In this document: in pieces, positions 34,447 to 45,595 of the stretch
Numbering within the stretch: position 1 is the stretch's first letter
How the letters are laid out: the number at the start of each line of letters is the position of its first letter
From: Malaya genurostris
Lineage: Eukaryota; Arthropoda; Insecta; Diptera; Culicidae
Reading direction: 5' to 3'
Length of the DNA: 64,000 nucleotides
NCBI RefSeq assembly: GCF_030247185.1
Contig: NC_080572.1
Coordinates: 155,995,080 to 156,059,079 of the forward strand
The notes under the pieces: model-generated
Seen by the model: the letters and a program-made list of their open reading frames with translations, nothing else
Told to the model about the DNA's origin: nothing
Databases searched by the model: none
Translations under genes and position numbers: made by a program

Positions 34447-35424
34447 AAAAACTTCTTATTCCACTTAGTTAAATTTTCATAGATCTTGAAAAATCACCAT
34501 AGGGGGGAAGAAATATATGAAATCAAAAAAAAATTTGCCAAAACCCTCTTATACGAATCTTTACGCGATTCGGATAGCACTTCACTAGGCTCTTTAACTT
34601 AAACCTTATCGACGACACGAACTTAAAACAAAAAGAAATTTATCTGTCCTGGCTGGAGAAAATTGTGGCCTCTATCGTGCTGATTTTATTTATTTTCTAT
34701 GCTCGTAATCAAGAACGCGTCTTCTATAAAGTGATTACTGAGTGACTTAAAAAATTTAATAGATTTTTCTTAAATACTTAATAAATAGTAAAGACTTACG
34801 TCTACACTTTGTTAGATATATTTTATTCACTCTGCGTTAGCGCATAAGCCAGATTTCCCAGTGTTCCTTTCCTTCTTTGGCTTGTGCGCATGCGAAGTTA
34901 TACTATAAAGAAGAGAGAGAACACATGTGTTACAACATGATTCCCTATTTCCTCCTTTCCTCCATAATTTTCAGCTTCTGATCCCAACTGCGACAAGTTG
35001 AATCACGTTATTTATGTTTTATGCTATTCCTCCTTTCTTCGAGGAGGTCATAACGCTACTCGAGACATGTGCTTATGTTATTTTTACTCTAGCCGATTAA
35101 GGGCTGAGGCCAGTAGGTTGCGTATAACCACGTGGCTCTCTGTGCGTATTACATTTTTCTCCATGCTCTCTCGCAAATGTACAAAATGACTCTCGATGTG
35201 GCGGCCGAGTGGCCAAGAAAGTTTTGGTATTTTCGATTACAAGTTTGACTACATCACATAAAATCCAATAAAGCACCCGCTTGTTTAGCAGCCTTTCTGA
35301 GCCGATTTTATTTCTCTCTCATGTTTCGTTACGTTACTAGGACACTGGAGCAGAAAAAATGGCGCCGCCATAGAAATCGACTTACCTTCACAAAAATAAC
35401 ATTCACTTCATTTTTATCGCGACA
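34447..35424. other. Non-coding stretch
   Basis: AT-rich without a recognised gene. GGCGGCCGAGTGGCCAAG at 35203-35220 resembles a tRNA A-box, but no B-box follows, so nothing is called. Confidence 0.4.
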
Positions 35425-35439
35425 ACATATATGTATTTA

Positions 35440-36139
35440 CATTCAGTAAAAACCATTCAAGCGAAGAGGTTGTGTTTCGATTGTACTGGCTCGTGAGTTA
35501 ACGGCTGCTACCGAGACAATTCTAAGCTTCAGGTAGTTAAACTGCCCATAGCCAACGCAATATTCGGGGCGTTTCCCGACTGGAAAGCTAGCAACGAAGG
35601 CCATCCCGTTCATACGCACAGAGGTGTAGAAACACAGAGGTGCGAGAGCATAGAAGTGACGAGTCACAGAGGTGCCATCGCATAAAGGTGCGAAGACGAA
35701 GGGGTGCAAAGGCACAAAGGTGCTAAAGCAACCCAGTGCTGATCTACCAGGTACCAGAATTTGTACGCTGCGTAGGATCAAAAGAGACGGCATATATCGC
35801 GAGGTGCTACACTGCAAGCATCGTATTTGATCGCCACCAAGAGCAAAAGCACTGTACCTGGGGTCAGGTACAGGCAGCACACAAGTGCAGTGGTGTTCAC
35901 AACGACGGCAGAGCAACTGAGATAGCAGTAAACGACAGAAGACTGCCAATTGGAAACAGCAGAAGACTGCCAATTGGAAATCGTTGCAAGAGCTTCACGT
36001 CGTTCTTCACGATAAAGGAACAGAGGCATCAGCTACAAGGTAGATTTAATTTAATTTATTTTGTATTTCTTATATCTGAAATTTTACTAAACATAAGTTT
36101 TTATTTTGGTATTATTAATTTACAAAAAAATTTAATGTA
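35440..36139 (+). promoter_or_regulatory. LINE copy B 5' UTR
   Basis: The 700-bp leader shared with copy C. It contains degenerate tandem CACAGAGGTG-type units (about 35618-35735) and a duplicated GAAGACTGCCAATTGGAAA (35938 and 35961). Such LINEs carry an internal promoter in this position; no specific core element was identified. An antisense open frame (35973-35443) is also open in copy C but has no known domain. Confidence 0.6.
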
Positions 36140-37453
36140 ATGGATGATCTCATGGAAGATCATCCGAATCCGATTCCGGATACTAGTAAGAGTTTAAATA
36201 CTCCGAGGGCTAAACATTATCCACAGGGTACCACTGGGCCATGGATAGTCTATCTTCGAAAAAAAGAAAAGATTTTAAATTTGAAGCAAATTACCAAAGA
36301 TTTGACATCACATTTCTATGAAGTTAAAGAAATATGTAAAGTTAATAGAGATAAAATTCGAGTTGTTGTCAACGACTTGAAACAGGCGAACGAAATTGTA
36401 ACCTGTAAATTATTTTCTGTTGAATATCGAGTTTACATTCCATCGAAGGAGGTGGAAATTGACAGTGTTGTGACTGAAGCAAGTCTGACGGCCGATGATT
36501 TACTTAAAAATGGAGTTGGTCGTTTTAAAAACTCCATGCTTGAGGGAGTTAAGATACTCGAGTGCAAGCAATTGTACTCAGCATCTATTGTCGATGGAAA
36601 AAAGTCGTATCGTCCCTCAGATTCGTTTCGTGTAACATTTGCCGGATCTGCGTTGCCTAGCCATGTCTATATCGATAAAATTCGTCTTCCTGTTCGGCTT
36701 TTCGTACCGCATGTTATGAATTGCACGAACTGTAAAAAATTCGGGCATACAGCTACTTACTGTAGTAATAAGTCCAAATGTATCAAATGTCAAGGGCCTC
36801 ATAAGGATAATCTTTGCGATAAAGATGTTGAAAAATGTGTTTATTGTGGGGAGAGACCTCATGATGATCTTTCAGTATGCACTGCATTTAAGTTGCGTAA
36901 AGACAAAATGAAGCTTTCTTTAAAAGCACGGTCTAAGCGCACATATGCAGAAATGCTTAAAACGGTCATACATGTCTCCCCCTTGGAAACCGAAAACGGT
37001 TTTTCAAATCTTATGGAGCCAGAGGAATCTGACTCCGACGGAAATAGTGAAGATACCTCGTTTGTCACTCCTCAAGGGTCTGTTAAGAGGAGATTAACAA
37101 ACCACAAAATACCTAAAAAGACACCTAAAATTACATCTTCAAAAAAAGATCCCCGTGTTAAAGCTAAAAAGCCAAATTTAAAACAAAAAACTGTGCCTCC
37201 TGGTTTGTCAAATTCACAAACCAATCCAGGAACTAGCTCAAGAAAAGACAATAATCCAGTGGGCTCCGTTTCACATTCACCAACAGGATTACTTAAGTTT
37301 TCGGAAATTGTAGAATGGATTTTCGCAGCATTCAATATTTCTGAACCTCTAAAGACTATCACAACGGCATTCCTTCCAATAGCTAGAGATTTTTTGAAAC
37401 AGTTATCAGCTCAATGGCCAGTTCTTTCAGGTTTTGTATCATTTGATGGATAA
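36140..37453 (+). CDS. LINE copy B ORF1 (gag-like RNA-binding protein)
   Basis: 437 residues. The nucleic-acid chaperone and coat protein of the LINE ribonucleoprotein. The N-terminal half has a fold-like region starting TGPWIVYLRKKEK. Three zinc knuckles follow: CTNCKKFGHTATYC (about 195-208), CIKCQGPHKDNLC (about 214-226) and CVYCGERPHDDLSVC (about 233-247), then a basic Lys-rich tail. The start is the first ATG after the leader and is identical in copy C. The stop overlaps the ORF2 ATG (ATGGATAA at 37446-37453). The whole frame is open, consistent with a recent insertion. Confidence 0.9.
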   Translation: MDDLMEDHPNPIPDTSKSLNTPRAKHYPQGTTGPWIVYLRKKEKILNLKQITKDLTSHFYEVKEICKVNRDKIRVVVNDLKQANEIVTCKLFSVEYRVYIPSKEVEIDSVVTEASLTADDLLKNGVGRFKNSMLEGVKILECKQLYSASIVDGKKSYRPSDSFRVTFAGSALPSHVYIDKIRLPVRLFVPHVMNCTNCKKFGHTATYCSNKSKCIKCQGPHKDNLCDKDVEKCVYCGERPHDDLSVCTAFKLRKDKMKLSLKARSKRTYAEMLKTVIHVSPLETENGFSNLMEPEESDSDGNSEDTSFVTPQGSVKRRLTNHKIPKKTPKITSSKKDPRVKAKKPNLKQKTVPPGLSNSQTNPGTSSRKDNNPVGSVSHSPTGLLKFSEIVEWIFAAFNISEPLKTITTAFLPIARDFLKQLSAQWPVLSGFVSFDG

Positions 37454-40400
37454 TTTATCATCCGCCGCAAATGATTCAATCACTGTTCTGCAGTGGAATT
37501 GTCGAAGCATCATGCCAAAACTTGATTCATTTAAAGTTTTGTTGCATAGTCAAAAATGTGATGTATTTACTTTGTGCGAAACATGGCTTACATCAAACAT
37601 AGCCTTAAATTTTAATGACTTTAACATTATACGTCTCGATAGAGACTCTCCGTATGGTGGAGTGCTTTTAGGAATTAAGAAATGTTATTCCTTTTATAGA
37701 TTAAATATTCCTTCGACTTCTAGTATAGAAGTTGTTGCTTGTCAAATAAACATTAAAGGAAAGGACATTTGCATTGCTTCAGTATATATTCCTCCAAGAG
37801 CTCAAGTTGGACAACGACAGCTTAATGAAATTGTCGAAGCCCTTCCTGCTCCACGTTTGATTTTAGGAGATTTCAATTCGCACGGAATGATGTGGGGTTC
37901 CGTTTACAATGATAGCAGATCATCCTTAATATATAATATTTGCGACAATTTTAGCATGACGGTACTAAATATGGGTAGCATGCCACGGATCCCAAGACCT
38001 CCTGCACGTCCAAGTGCATTAGATTTATCTCTTTGCTCGACTTCAATTCGACTAGATTGCACCTGGAAAGTATTTCCTGATTTACACGGTAGCGATCATA
38101 TACCAATCATCATCTCAATTAGCAGTAACAAAGGCATTGCTAATTCAGTTAATATTCCATATGATTTGACAAAAAATATTGACTGGATTAAATTCCAAAG
38201 TAATATTTCAAGTGTCTTAACTTCAATGGAAGAGCTCCCCCCACTTGAAGAATATGACTTCCTCGTTTGTTCGATTCTGGAGGCCGCAGAACAAGCACAA
38301 ACCAAACGATTTCTTGGTCCATCGTCTAACAGAAGGCCTCCAAACCCTTGGTGGGACAAAGAGTGCTCAGATGCTAAGCACGCGAAACAAAATGCCTTCA
38401 AGACGTTTTTAAAACGAGGAGGAGGAACTCCTCAGAATTTTGAAAAATTCTTGACTTTAGAAACCAAGTACAAGAGCATACTTCGGGCCAAGAAATGTAG
38501 CTATTGGAGACATTTTGTCGAAGGTTTGTCAAGAGAAACCTCAATGAGCACTCTTTGGAATACGGCCAGACGAATGAGGAATCGTAACGTAGGAAATGAG
38601 AGTGAGGAATACTCGAACCGATGGATATTTGATTTTGCGAGGAAAGTTTGTCCAGATTCTGTTCCTACGCATAGCATTATTAGGGAATCTTTTTCAAATA
38701 ATGGTTCCATTGATAGCCCCTTTTCAATGATGGAATTTTCCATAGCACTCATGTCTTGTAACAATAACGCTCCTGGGTTGGACAGAATTAAATTCAACTT
38801 AGTGAAGAATCTGCCCGACCTCGCAAAAAGACGTTTGTTGGAATTGTTCAACAAGCTTCTTGAGCAAAATATTGTTCCACCTGAATGGAGACAAGTGAAA
38901 GTTATCGCCATTCAAAAGCCGGGGAAACCAGCTTCCAATCACAACTCATATAGACCCATTGCGATTTTGTCCTGCATCAGAAAATTGTTCGAAAAAATTA
39001 TTCTACGACGTCTCGACACTTGGGTCGAGACGAACGGTTTGTTGTCAGATACTCAGTTTGGCTTCCGTAGAAATAAAGGGACGAATGATTGCCTTGCATT
39101 ACTTTCGTCTGACATCCAAATTGCCTTCACTCAAAAGCAACAAATGGCATCTGTATTTTTAGACATTAAAGGAGCATTTGATTCAGTTTCCATTGATGTT
39201 CTTTCAGACAAGCTTCACCAACATGGACTCCCAGCGGTTATAAATAATTATTTGCACAACCTTTTGTCAGAGAAACGCATGCATTTTTCACATGGCGATT
39301 TGGTAACATTCAGAATTAGCTACATGGGTCTACTGCAAGGCTCTTGCCTCAGTCCGCTCCTCTATAATTTTTACGTGAATGACATTGACAGCTGTCTAGT
39401 ATCCCCATGTACACTAAGACAATTGGCAGATGATGGCGTAGTTTCAGTTACTGGACCCAAAGCTATTGATCTGCAAAAACCATTGCAAGATACCCTAGAT
39501 AACTTGTCCGTTTGGGCTGTCCATCTGGGTATCGAATTCTCTGCGGAGAAAACAGAGCTGGTCGTCTTTTCAAGAAAGCATGATCCCGCGCAGCTTCAGC
39601 TTCATATGATGGGAAGAATGATCCAACAGGTTTTGAGTTCCAAATACCTCGGGGTGTGGTTTGATTCCAAATGCACGTGGGGAGGACACATTAGGTTTCT
39701 GATAACAAAATGCCAACAAAGAGTAAATTTTCTTCGAACAATAACAGGATCTTGGTGGGGTGCTCATCCGGAAGATCTAATAAAATTGTATCAGACAACG
39801 ATACTTTCAGTGATGGAATATGGATGCGTTTGCTTTCGTTCCGCTGCAAACTCTCATATTATCAAATTAGAGCGAATTCAATATCGTTGTTTGCGAATTG
39901 CTTTAGGCTGCATGCATTCGACACATACAATGAGTCTTGAAGTTCTGGCGGGAGTTCTTCCATTGAAGGATCGTTTTTGGGAGCTTTCGTCGCGACTGCT
40001 AATAAGATGCGAGGTACTGAATCCCCTAGTTATTAATAACTTCGAAAGGCTAGTTGAGCTTCAATCTCAAACAAGATTCATGACTGTATATTTTAACCAT
40101 ATGTCACAGGAAATCAACCCTTCAAGATATATTCCTATCCGTGTCAGCCTCCTAAATGTCCCTGACTCAACTTTATTTTTCGACACATCCATGCAGCGCG
40201 AAGTGCGTGGAATTCCGGAACACCTACGCTCGTTGGAAATCCCAAAAATATTTACAAGTAAGTTCAGGCATATCGACTCTGAGAAAATGTTTTACACGGA
40301 CGGATCGCGAATTGAAGAAGCGACAGGGTTTGGTATGTTCAACAATAATGTTTCGGTCTCCTTTAGGCTTCAAGAACCTGCATCTGTTTATATAGCAGAG

Positions 40401-41138
40401 TTAGCAGCAGTTCATTATAGTTTGAGTGTAATCGTCACATTATCTCCAAACCATTATTTTCTTTTCACAGATAGTCTGAGTGCAATTGAAGCCATTCGCT
40501 CAAAGGCTACTGGCAAAAATGAACCTTTTTTCTTGGGCGAAATTAAACAGTGCCTGAACGTCATATTGAATAATAATTATCAAATCACAATAGTTTGGGT
40601 CCCGGCTCATTGCTCCATTCCAGGCAATGAAAGAGCCGATATTTTAGCCAAACGTGGTGCTATTGAGGGTGAAATTTATGAGAGACCAATTGCTTTCAAT
40701 GAATTCTATAGCGCGTCTCGCCAAAGAACACTTGCCAGCTGGCAAGCTTCTTGGGATAAAGATGATCTGGGTCGGTGGATGCACTCAATTATTCCTAAAA
40801 TATCGACAAAGGCATGGTTCAGGGGATTGGATGTGAGTAGAGATTTCATTCGTGTGATGTCCAGACTCATGTCCAATCACTACACGTTAGATGCACATCT
40901 CCTTCGAATTGGACTTTCCGAGACTAATCATTGTGCTTGTGGCGAAGGTTACCGCGATATTGACCATGTTGTTTGGACATGCGTGGAGTATCGTGATGTC
41001 AGATCTCAACTAATAAATTCCTTGCGTACCCAAGGTAGACTATCCTATGTCCCAGTTCGCGACATTCTTGCTTGTCGTGACGTTCCTTACATGAAACATC
41101 TTTATTATTTCATTAAGTCCATTGGAGTTCCAATTTAA
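37446..41138 (+). CDS. LINE copy B ORF2 (endonuclease, RT, RNase H)
   Basis: 1230 residues from ATG 37446; an upstream in-frame TTG is not needed. Endonuclease (about 12-225): LQWNCRSI, CETWLTSN, LILGDFNSHG, GSDHIPI. RT (about 480-760): KPGKPASNHNSYRPI, TQFGFRRNKGTNDC, FLDIKGAFDSV, catalytic LADDGVV at about 660. RNase H (about 945-1070): MFYTDGSR, AELAAVHYSL, LFTDSLSAI, VWVPAHCSIPGNERAD. C-terminal zinc motif CACGEGYRDIDHVVWTC. Oddity: the RT block normally GxPQGS reads GLLQGS (Leu at codon 39333-39335), whereas copy C has Pro. The frame is intact, but activity may be reduced. Confidence 0.92.
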   Translation: MDNLSSAANDSITVLQWNCRSIMPKLDSFKVLLHSQKCDVFTLCETWLTSNIALNFNDFNIIRLDRDSPYGGVLLGIKKCYSFYRLNIPSTSSIEVVACQINIKGKDICIASVYIPPRAQVGQRQLNEIVEALPAPRLILGDFNSHGMMWGSVYNDSRSSLIYNICDNFSMTVLNMGSMPRIPRPPARPSALDLSLCSTSIRLDCTWKVFPDLHGSDHIPIIISISSNKGIANSVNIPYDLTKNIDWIKFQSNISSVLTSMEELPPLEEYDFLVCSILEAAEQAQTKRFLGPSSNRRPPNPWWDKECSDAKHAKQNAFKTFLKRGGGTPQNFEKFLTLETKYKSILRAKKCSYWRHFVEGLSRETSMSTLWNTARRMRNRNVGNESEEYSNRWIFDFARKVCPDSVPTHSIIRESFSNNGSIDSPFSMMEFSIALMSCNNNAPGLDRIKFNLVKNLPDLAKRRLLELFNKLLEQNIVPPEWRQVKVIAIQKPGKPASNHNSYRPIAILSCIRKLFEKIILRRLDTWVETNGLLSDTQFGFRRNKGTNDCLALLSSDIQIAFTQKQQMASVFLDIKGAFDSVSIDVLSDKLHQHGLPAVINNYLHNLLSEKRMHFSHGDLVTFRISYMGLLQGSCLSPLLYNFYVNDIDSCLVSPCTLRQLADDGVVSVTGPKAIDLQKPLQDTLDNLSVWAVHLGIEFSAEKTELVVFSRKHDPAQLQLHMMGRMIQQVLSSKYLGVWFDSKCTWGGHIRFLITKCQQRVNFLRTITGSWWGAHPEDLIKLYQTTILSVMEYGCVCFRSAANSHIIKLERIQYRCLRIALGCMHSTHTMSLEVLAGVLPLKDRFWELSSRLLIRCEVLNPLVINNFERLVELQSQTRFMTVYFNHMSQEINPSRYIPIRVSLLNVPDSTLFFDTSMQREVRGIPEHLRSLEIPKIFTSKFRHIDSEKMFYTDGSRIEEATGFGMFNNNVSVSFRLQEPASVYIAELAAVHYSLSVIVTLSPNHYFLFTDSLSAIEAIRSKATGKNEPFFLGEIKQCLNVILNNNYQITIVWVPAHCSIPGNERADILAKRGAIEGEIYERPIAFNEFYSASRQRTLASWQASWDKDDLGRWMHSIIPKISTKAWFRGLDVSRDFIRVMSRLMSNHYTLDAHLLRIGLSETNHCACGEGYRDIDHVVWTCVEYRDVRSQLINSLRTQGRLSYVPVRDILACRDVPYMKHLYYFIKSIGVPI

Positions 41139-41463
41139 ATTTTATTTTATGTTAGATTGTTTTCTCTTCCATGAGTTCAACCAATAGTCAGTTATCTTAT
41201 ATTAAATAAAAGTGATGAACTGATACAAACAAACCTGAAATAGTTATAAGATCATGTACAAAATAAATGTATTTCATTTAATGTAATTTATAATAGCAAC
41301 TCGCTTGATAAAAACAGTGTTTAGATTAACTAATGAATACCAACATACTAATAGGATATTCGAAATGTATTAGGTTTAAAGTACTATGTATTGTAGATGC
41401 CACGGCGAAGAAAAACTTATATATATTGCCTATGAAATAAACGTATTTATGAAAAAAAAAAAA

Positions 41464-42271
41464 ACATATATGTATTTATGCACTAATCGCATCTAAATTT
41501 AATTATCTAGACATTGTCAGGGTAGATTTTTGATCCATGTTTTCGAAGGCGAGATATTCAATGAACAAGTTGAAAGTTGCGTTTCCAGCTATGCAAATCT
41601 TCCTTCAGAAAAAATACTTTCCCGACCGCTAAAGTCAATGAATCATTCTGAAATTTTCACAGAATAATCTAAACTAATTTTCTAAGAGATTGTTTGGGGT
41701 TTTGTGATATTCGTCACCGTTTTTGGTTTCTGAGAAAATCAGATTTGAAGCGTGAAAATAGTCCTTTAAATCACCCTAAAACACACTAACCTCAGCCCTT
41801 AAATGACGACACCAGTCATTGCCCTTATTTTCTAACAGATATTTTTAGATTCGATGCGGTAGCCTAAGTGCCCGACGACGCGGGAGATTTGATTTCTTGC
41901 TAGCTTCATTTAGAATCCATGCAGGGGATTTAAACCTAATTACTAAAAACTGTAAAGGTAAAACTGTCAGCAACATAAGGAATACACAGTAATCAGAAGT
42001 AATATATTTTTATTCTTGACGACTATAAATAAATAAACATAAAAGCTTATTGAACAGCATTTTTCGCAGTGAAACAGTACTAGAACTGTAACTGAAAGGC
42101 AGCCGATTGATAAATTGGAAAATGTGTAAAATAAAAGTGTTTCAACGTGTTTTCTGTTATCAACTCTTAGTATGTACACTAGGCTTCGCTAATTCTTCCC
42201 ATCTATCTGGTACGGCTAGGAAATATCTGAAAGCATGATCAAAAATTTAAATATTTCAGTTCCTCTAAATA
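41464..42271. other. 3' flank of fab1 plus LINE target site
   Basis: Contains the LINE duplication (41464-41478) and then the presumed fab1 3' UTR on the minus strand (downward from 42271). No other gene recognised. A weak tRNA-like word near 41870-41900 is not convincing. Confidence 0.45.
42009..42014 (-). terminator. Candidate fab1 polyadenylation signal
   Basis: AATAAA on the minus strand, 258 bases after the fab1 stop codon. Position is plausible; no further support. Confidence 0.35.
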
Positions 42272-42429
42272 TCAATCATTTGTCAGATACCGCTCCATTG
42301 CCTCGCTGAAACGATTTTTGTACATTTTTGGAGATACTACAGTTGGCAGCTTTCCATGTCCTCCCATAATACCAGATTGTTTTATAATAGATTCAACTCT
42401 CTTATCCAACGTAAAAGTACGTATATAGT
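42272..42429 (-). CDS. fab1: PIKfyve/fab1 terminal coding exon
   Basis: Final exon of the PtdIns3P 5-kinase, which makes PtdIns(3,5)P2 on endosomes and lysosomes. The minus strand has acceptor TTTATTTAATTCCAG before 42429. The exon completes the split Asp codon and reads DYIRTFTLDKRVESII, then GIMGGHGKLPTVVSPKMY and NRFSEAMERYLTND before TGA at 42272-42274. This is the family's activation-loop region and kinase C-terminus (human PIKfyve: DYIRTFTWDKK, GKMPTVVSPELY). The protein stops shortly after the AMERY helix, somewhat shorter than vertebrate relatives, as I recall them. The rest of the gene lies upstream, across an 11.9-kb intron. Confidence 0.9.
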
Positions 42430-43235
42430 CTGGAATTAAATAAAACACATGATTGCGTAGATGCAAATTAACAACGAATAAAAAATAATTTCACAATGTA
42501 ATAGTTTTAATCAAAAGCTCGATTCACTTCAGACCATCGGCGAAGGATTCCATTCGATACGATACGATACGGAATTTAAATTCCATTCGATAGGATGATT
42601 TGTAAAATTCAGTCATCGCAATCTGATTTTGAAATTATCAATGTATGTAGGGTGATAAATATGAAAAATAACGTTTTTGCCTTTCTCATATTGAAACACT
42701 TGAAAAATTGACTAGTTAAAGTGTCATATGAGTTGAGTTTTTCATTAAAATTACGTTTCTATCCAAGTTATCTCTACCGTGGTGACGATTCAACCTTCAG
42801 TTACAACTCCCAATTTGTGATTTGGAAAAAATATGCATCAGCCGCGTGACTAAACCGGTTTCGTATGTATGTGTGAAGCCGTCATCAGTTCAAAGCATTA
42901 TACGATGCGGGTAGACTTACAGTAGATCCGAATTTGATTATCAGATAGCTTTCATAAAACTGCTGTTAAGATGGCCAAAATGGGTTTTGAGAACCCGGTG
43001 CCTCCCAGCAGGAACATCCGGCCATAAAATAAAGAATTTCGCTATACCTGCTTAACCCCGCCTGATGATTTGTTTGTTAGAAGAGTGTGTCTTACTTATT
43101 TTAGACCTTCAGCGAGAAACACAAAGCTTCCCTAACGTGACTCAGGTTGGCAATGCACTCCGCCATCCAGTCGTTCACTTGTAAAATAACCCGATGCACT
43201 CCCAGCCCCTCCCCGTTGTCGATGTCGATATAACT
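42430..43235. other. fab1 intron sequence before the satellite
   Basis: Part of the large fab1 intron. A few GATAC repeats occur at about 42554-42581. The last 200 bp (CCGCCATCCAG, CCCCTCCCCGTTGTCGATG) run straight into the GATTAT array and look like a LINE 3' region, but I cannot name it. Confidence 0.4.
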
Positions 43236-43237
43236 GA

Positions 43238-45196
43238 TTGATGATTATGATTATGATTATGATTATGATTATGATTATAATTATGATTATGATAAGGATT
43301 ATGATTATGATTATGATTATGATTATGATTATGATTATGATTATGATTATGATTATGATTATGATTATGATTATGATAATGATTATGATTATGATTATGA
43401 TTATGATTATGATTATGATTATGATTATGATTATGATTATGATTATGATTATGATTATGATTATGATTATGATAATGATAATGATAATGATAATGATAAT
43501 GATAATGATAATGATTATGATTATGATTATGATTATGATTATGATTATGATTATGATTATGATTATGATTATGATTATGATTATGATTATGATTATGATT
43601 ATGATTATGATTATGATTATGATTATGATTTTGATTATGATTATGATTATGATTATGATTATGATTATGATTATGATTATGATTATGATTATGATTATGA
43701 TTATGATTATGATTATGATTATGATTATGATTATGATTATGATTATGATTATGATTATGATTATGATTATGATTATGATTATGATTATGATTATGATTAT
43801 GATTATGATTATGATTATGATTATGATTATGATTATGATTATGATTATGATTATGATTATGATTATGATTATGATTATGATTATGATTATGATTATGATT
43901 ATGATTATGATTATGATTATGATTATGATTATGATTATGATTATGATTATGATTATGTTTATTATGATTATGATTATGATTATGATTATGATTATGATTA
44001 TGATTATGATTATGATTATGATTATGATTATGATTATGATTATGATTATGATTATGATTATGATTATGATTATGATTATGATTATGATTATGATTATGAT
44101 TATGATTATGATTATGATTATGATTATGATTATGATTATGATTATGATTATGATTATGATTATGATTATGATTATGATTATGATTATGATTATGATTATG
44201 ATTATGATTATGATTATGATTATGATTATGATTATGATTATGATTATGATTATGATTATGATTATGATTATGATTATGATTATGATTATGATTATGATTA
44301 TGATTATGATTATGATTATGATTATGATTATGATTATGATTATGATTATGATTATGATTATGATTATGATTATGATTATGATTATGATTATGATTATGAT
44401 TATGATTATGATTATGATTATGATTATGATTATGATTATGATTATGATTATGATTATGATTATGATTATGATTATGATTATGATTATGATTATGATTATG
44501 ATTATGATTATGATTATGATTATGATTATGATTATGATTATGATTATGATTATGATTATGATTATGATTATGATTATGATTATGATTATGATTATGATTA
44601 TGATTATGATTATGATTATGATTATGATTATGATTATGATTATGATTATGATTATGATTATGATTATGATTATGATTATGGTTATGATTATGGTTATGAT
44701 TATGATTATGATTATGATTATGATTATGATTATGATTATGATTATGATTATGATTATGATTAGGATTATGATTATGATTATGATTATGATTATGATTATG
44801 ATTATGATTATGATTATGATTATGATTATGATTATGATTATGATTATGATTATGATTATGATTATGATTATGATTATGATTATGATTATGATTATGATTA
44901 TGATTATGATTATGATTATGATTATGATTATGATTATGATTATGATTATGATTATGATTATGATTATGATTATGATTATGATTATGATTATGATTATGAT
45001 TATGATTATGATTATGATTATGATTATGATTATGATTATGATTATGATTGATTATGATTATGATTATGATTATGATTATGATTATGATTATGATTATGAT
45101 TATGATTATGATTATGATTATGATTATGATTATGATTATGATTATGATTATGATTATGATTATGATTATGATTATGATTATGATTATGATTATGAT
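43238..45196 (+). repeat. Giant (GATTAT)n hexanucleotide array
   Basis: About 1.96 kb of GATTAT units (over 320), with few point variants, a short GATAAT block at 43470-43515 and small phase shifts at about 43956 and 45048. The 677-codon open frames on both strands (Met-Ile and His-Asn repeats) result from the 6-base period and are not genes. Located in the fab1 intron. Confidence 0.97.
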
Positions 45197-45595
45197 TGTG
45201 TAGTCCACCTACTGACAAGAGACAATACAAGAGCGGACACTGTGTGCCTAAAAATCATATTATATTTTTAAATAAAGAAAAAACCGACACTCAAGTTAGC
45301 ACATGAGCTAGCAGATAAGCCAGCATCGCGAGCTGGTTCTTCGAAGCATACGACTCCCGATCTAGTAGCAACACAGCACACGAGAGTGTGCTTCAGACTT
45401 CGTATGTGTGTTTTTAAAAGGTACAGCATACGGACTGTATGAAAGCTGGCTCGTGTGCTGGTCCATCACTGTTATTTTTATTGTTATTATTATTATTGAC
45501 TTCACTACACCACCAGCACGGTATTACTGCGCTACTGGCTGTGAAAATTGCATCTTTTTTCAAATAATTCAAATATTTTACTAATATCACATACT
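45197..45595. repeat. Dispersed repeat with ATT units
   Basis: 45470-45545 (TTATTATTATTATTGAC, then CACTACACCACCAGCACGG) is the reverse complement of the flank of the (AAT)n array at 7880-7930, so both are copies of one dispersed element. It ends where the Bel/Pao LTR begins at 45596. Confidence 0.55.

Larger units (their letters stand above)
35440..41463 (+). mobile_element. Full-length I-type LINE, copy B
   Basis: About 6.0 kb with 5' UTR (35440-36139), ORF1, overlapping ORF2, 3' UTR (41139-41450) and poly-A. A 15-bp target-site duplication ACATATATGTATTTA flanks it exactly (35425-35439 and 41464-41478), fixing both ends; the 5' end is CATTCAGTAAAAACC, as in copy C. ORF1 and ORF2 are both open. 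RNase H after RT places it in the I group (I/LOA/Outcast-like); MosquI-type is a possible subfamily. It lies about 0.8 kb beyond the fab1 stop codon. Confidence 0.95.

Noticed and set aside
35203..35220. tRNA A-box-like GGCCGAGTGGCCAAG
   Set aside because: No B-box or cloverleaf follows.
37434..37445. TTG start for LINE ORF2
   Set aside because: The ATG at 37446 lies four codons later, fits the ORF1 stop overlap and is conserved in copy C.
43175..45271. 677-codon open frames on both strands (His-Asn and Met-Ile repeats)
   Set aside because: They are the automatic translation of a GATTAT hexanucleotide array, open in every frame because the period is a multiple of three.
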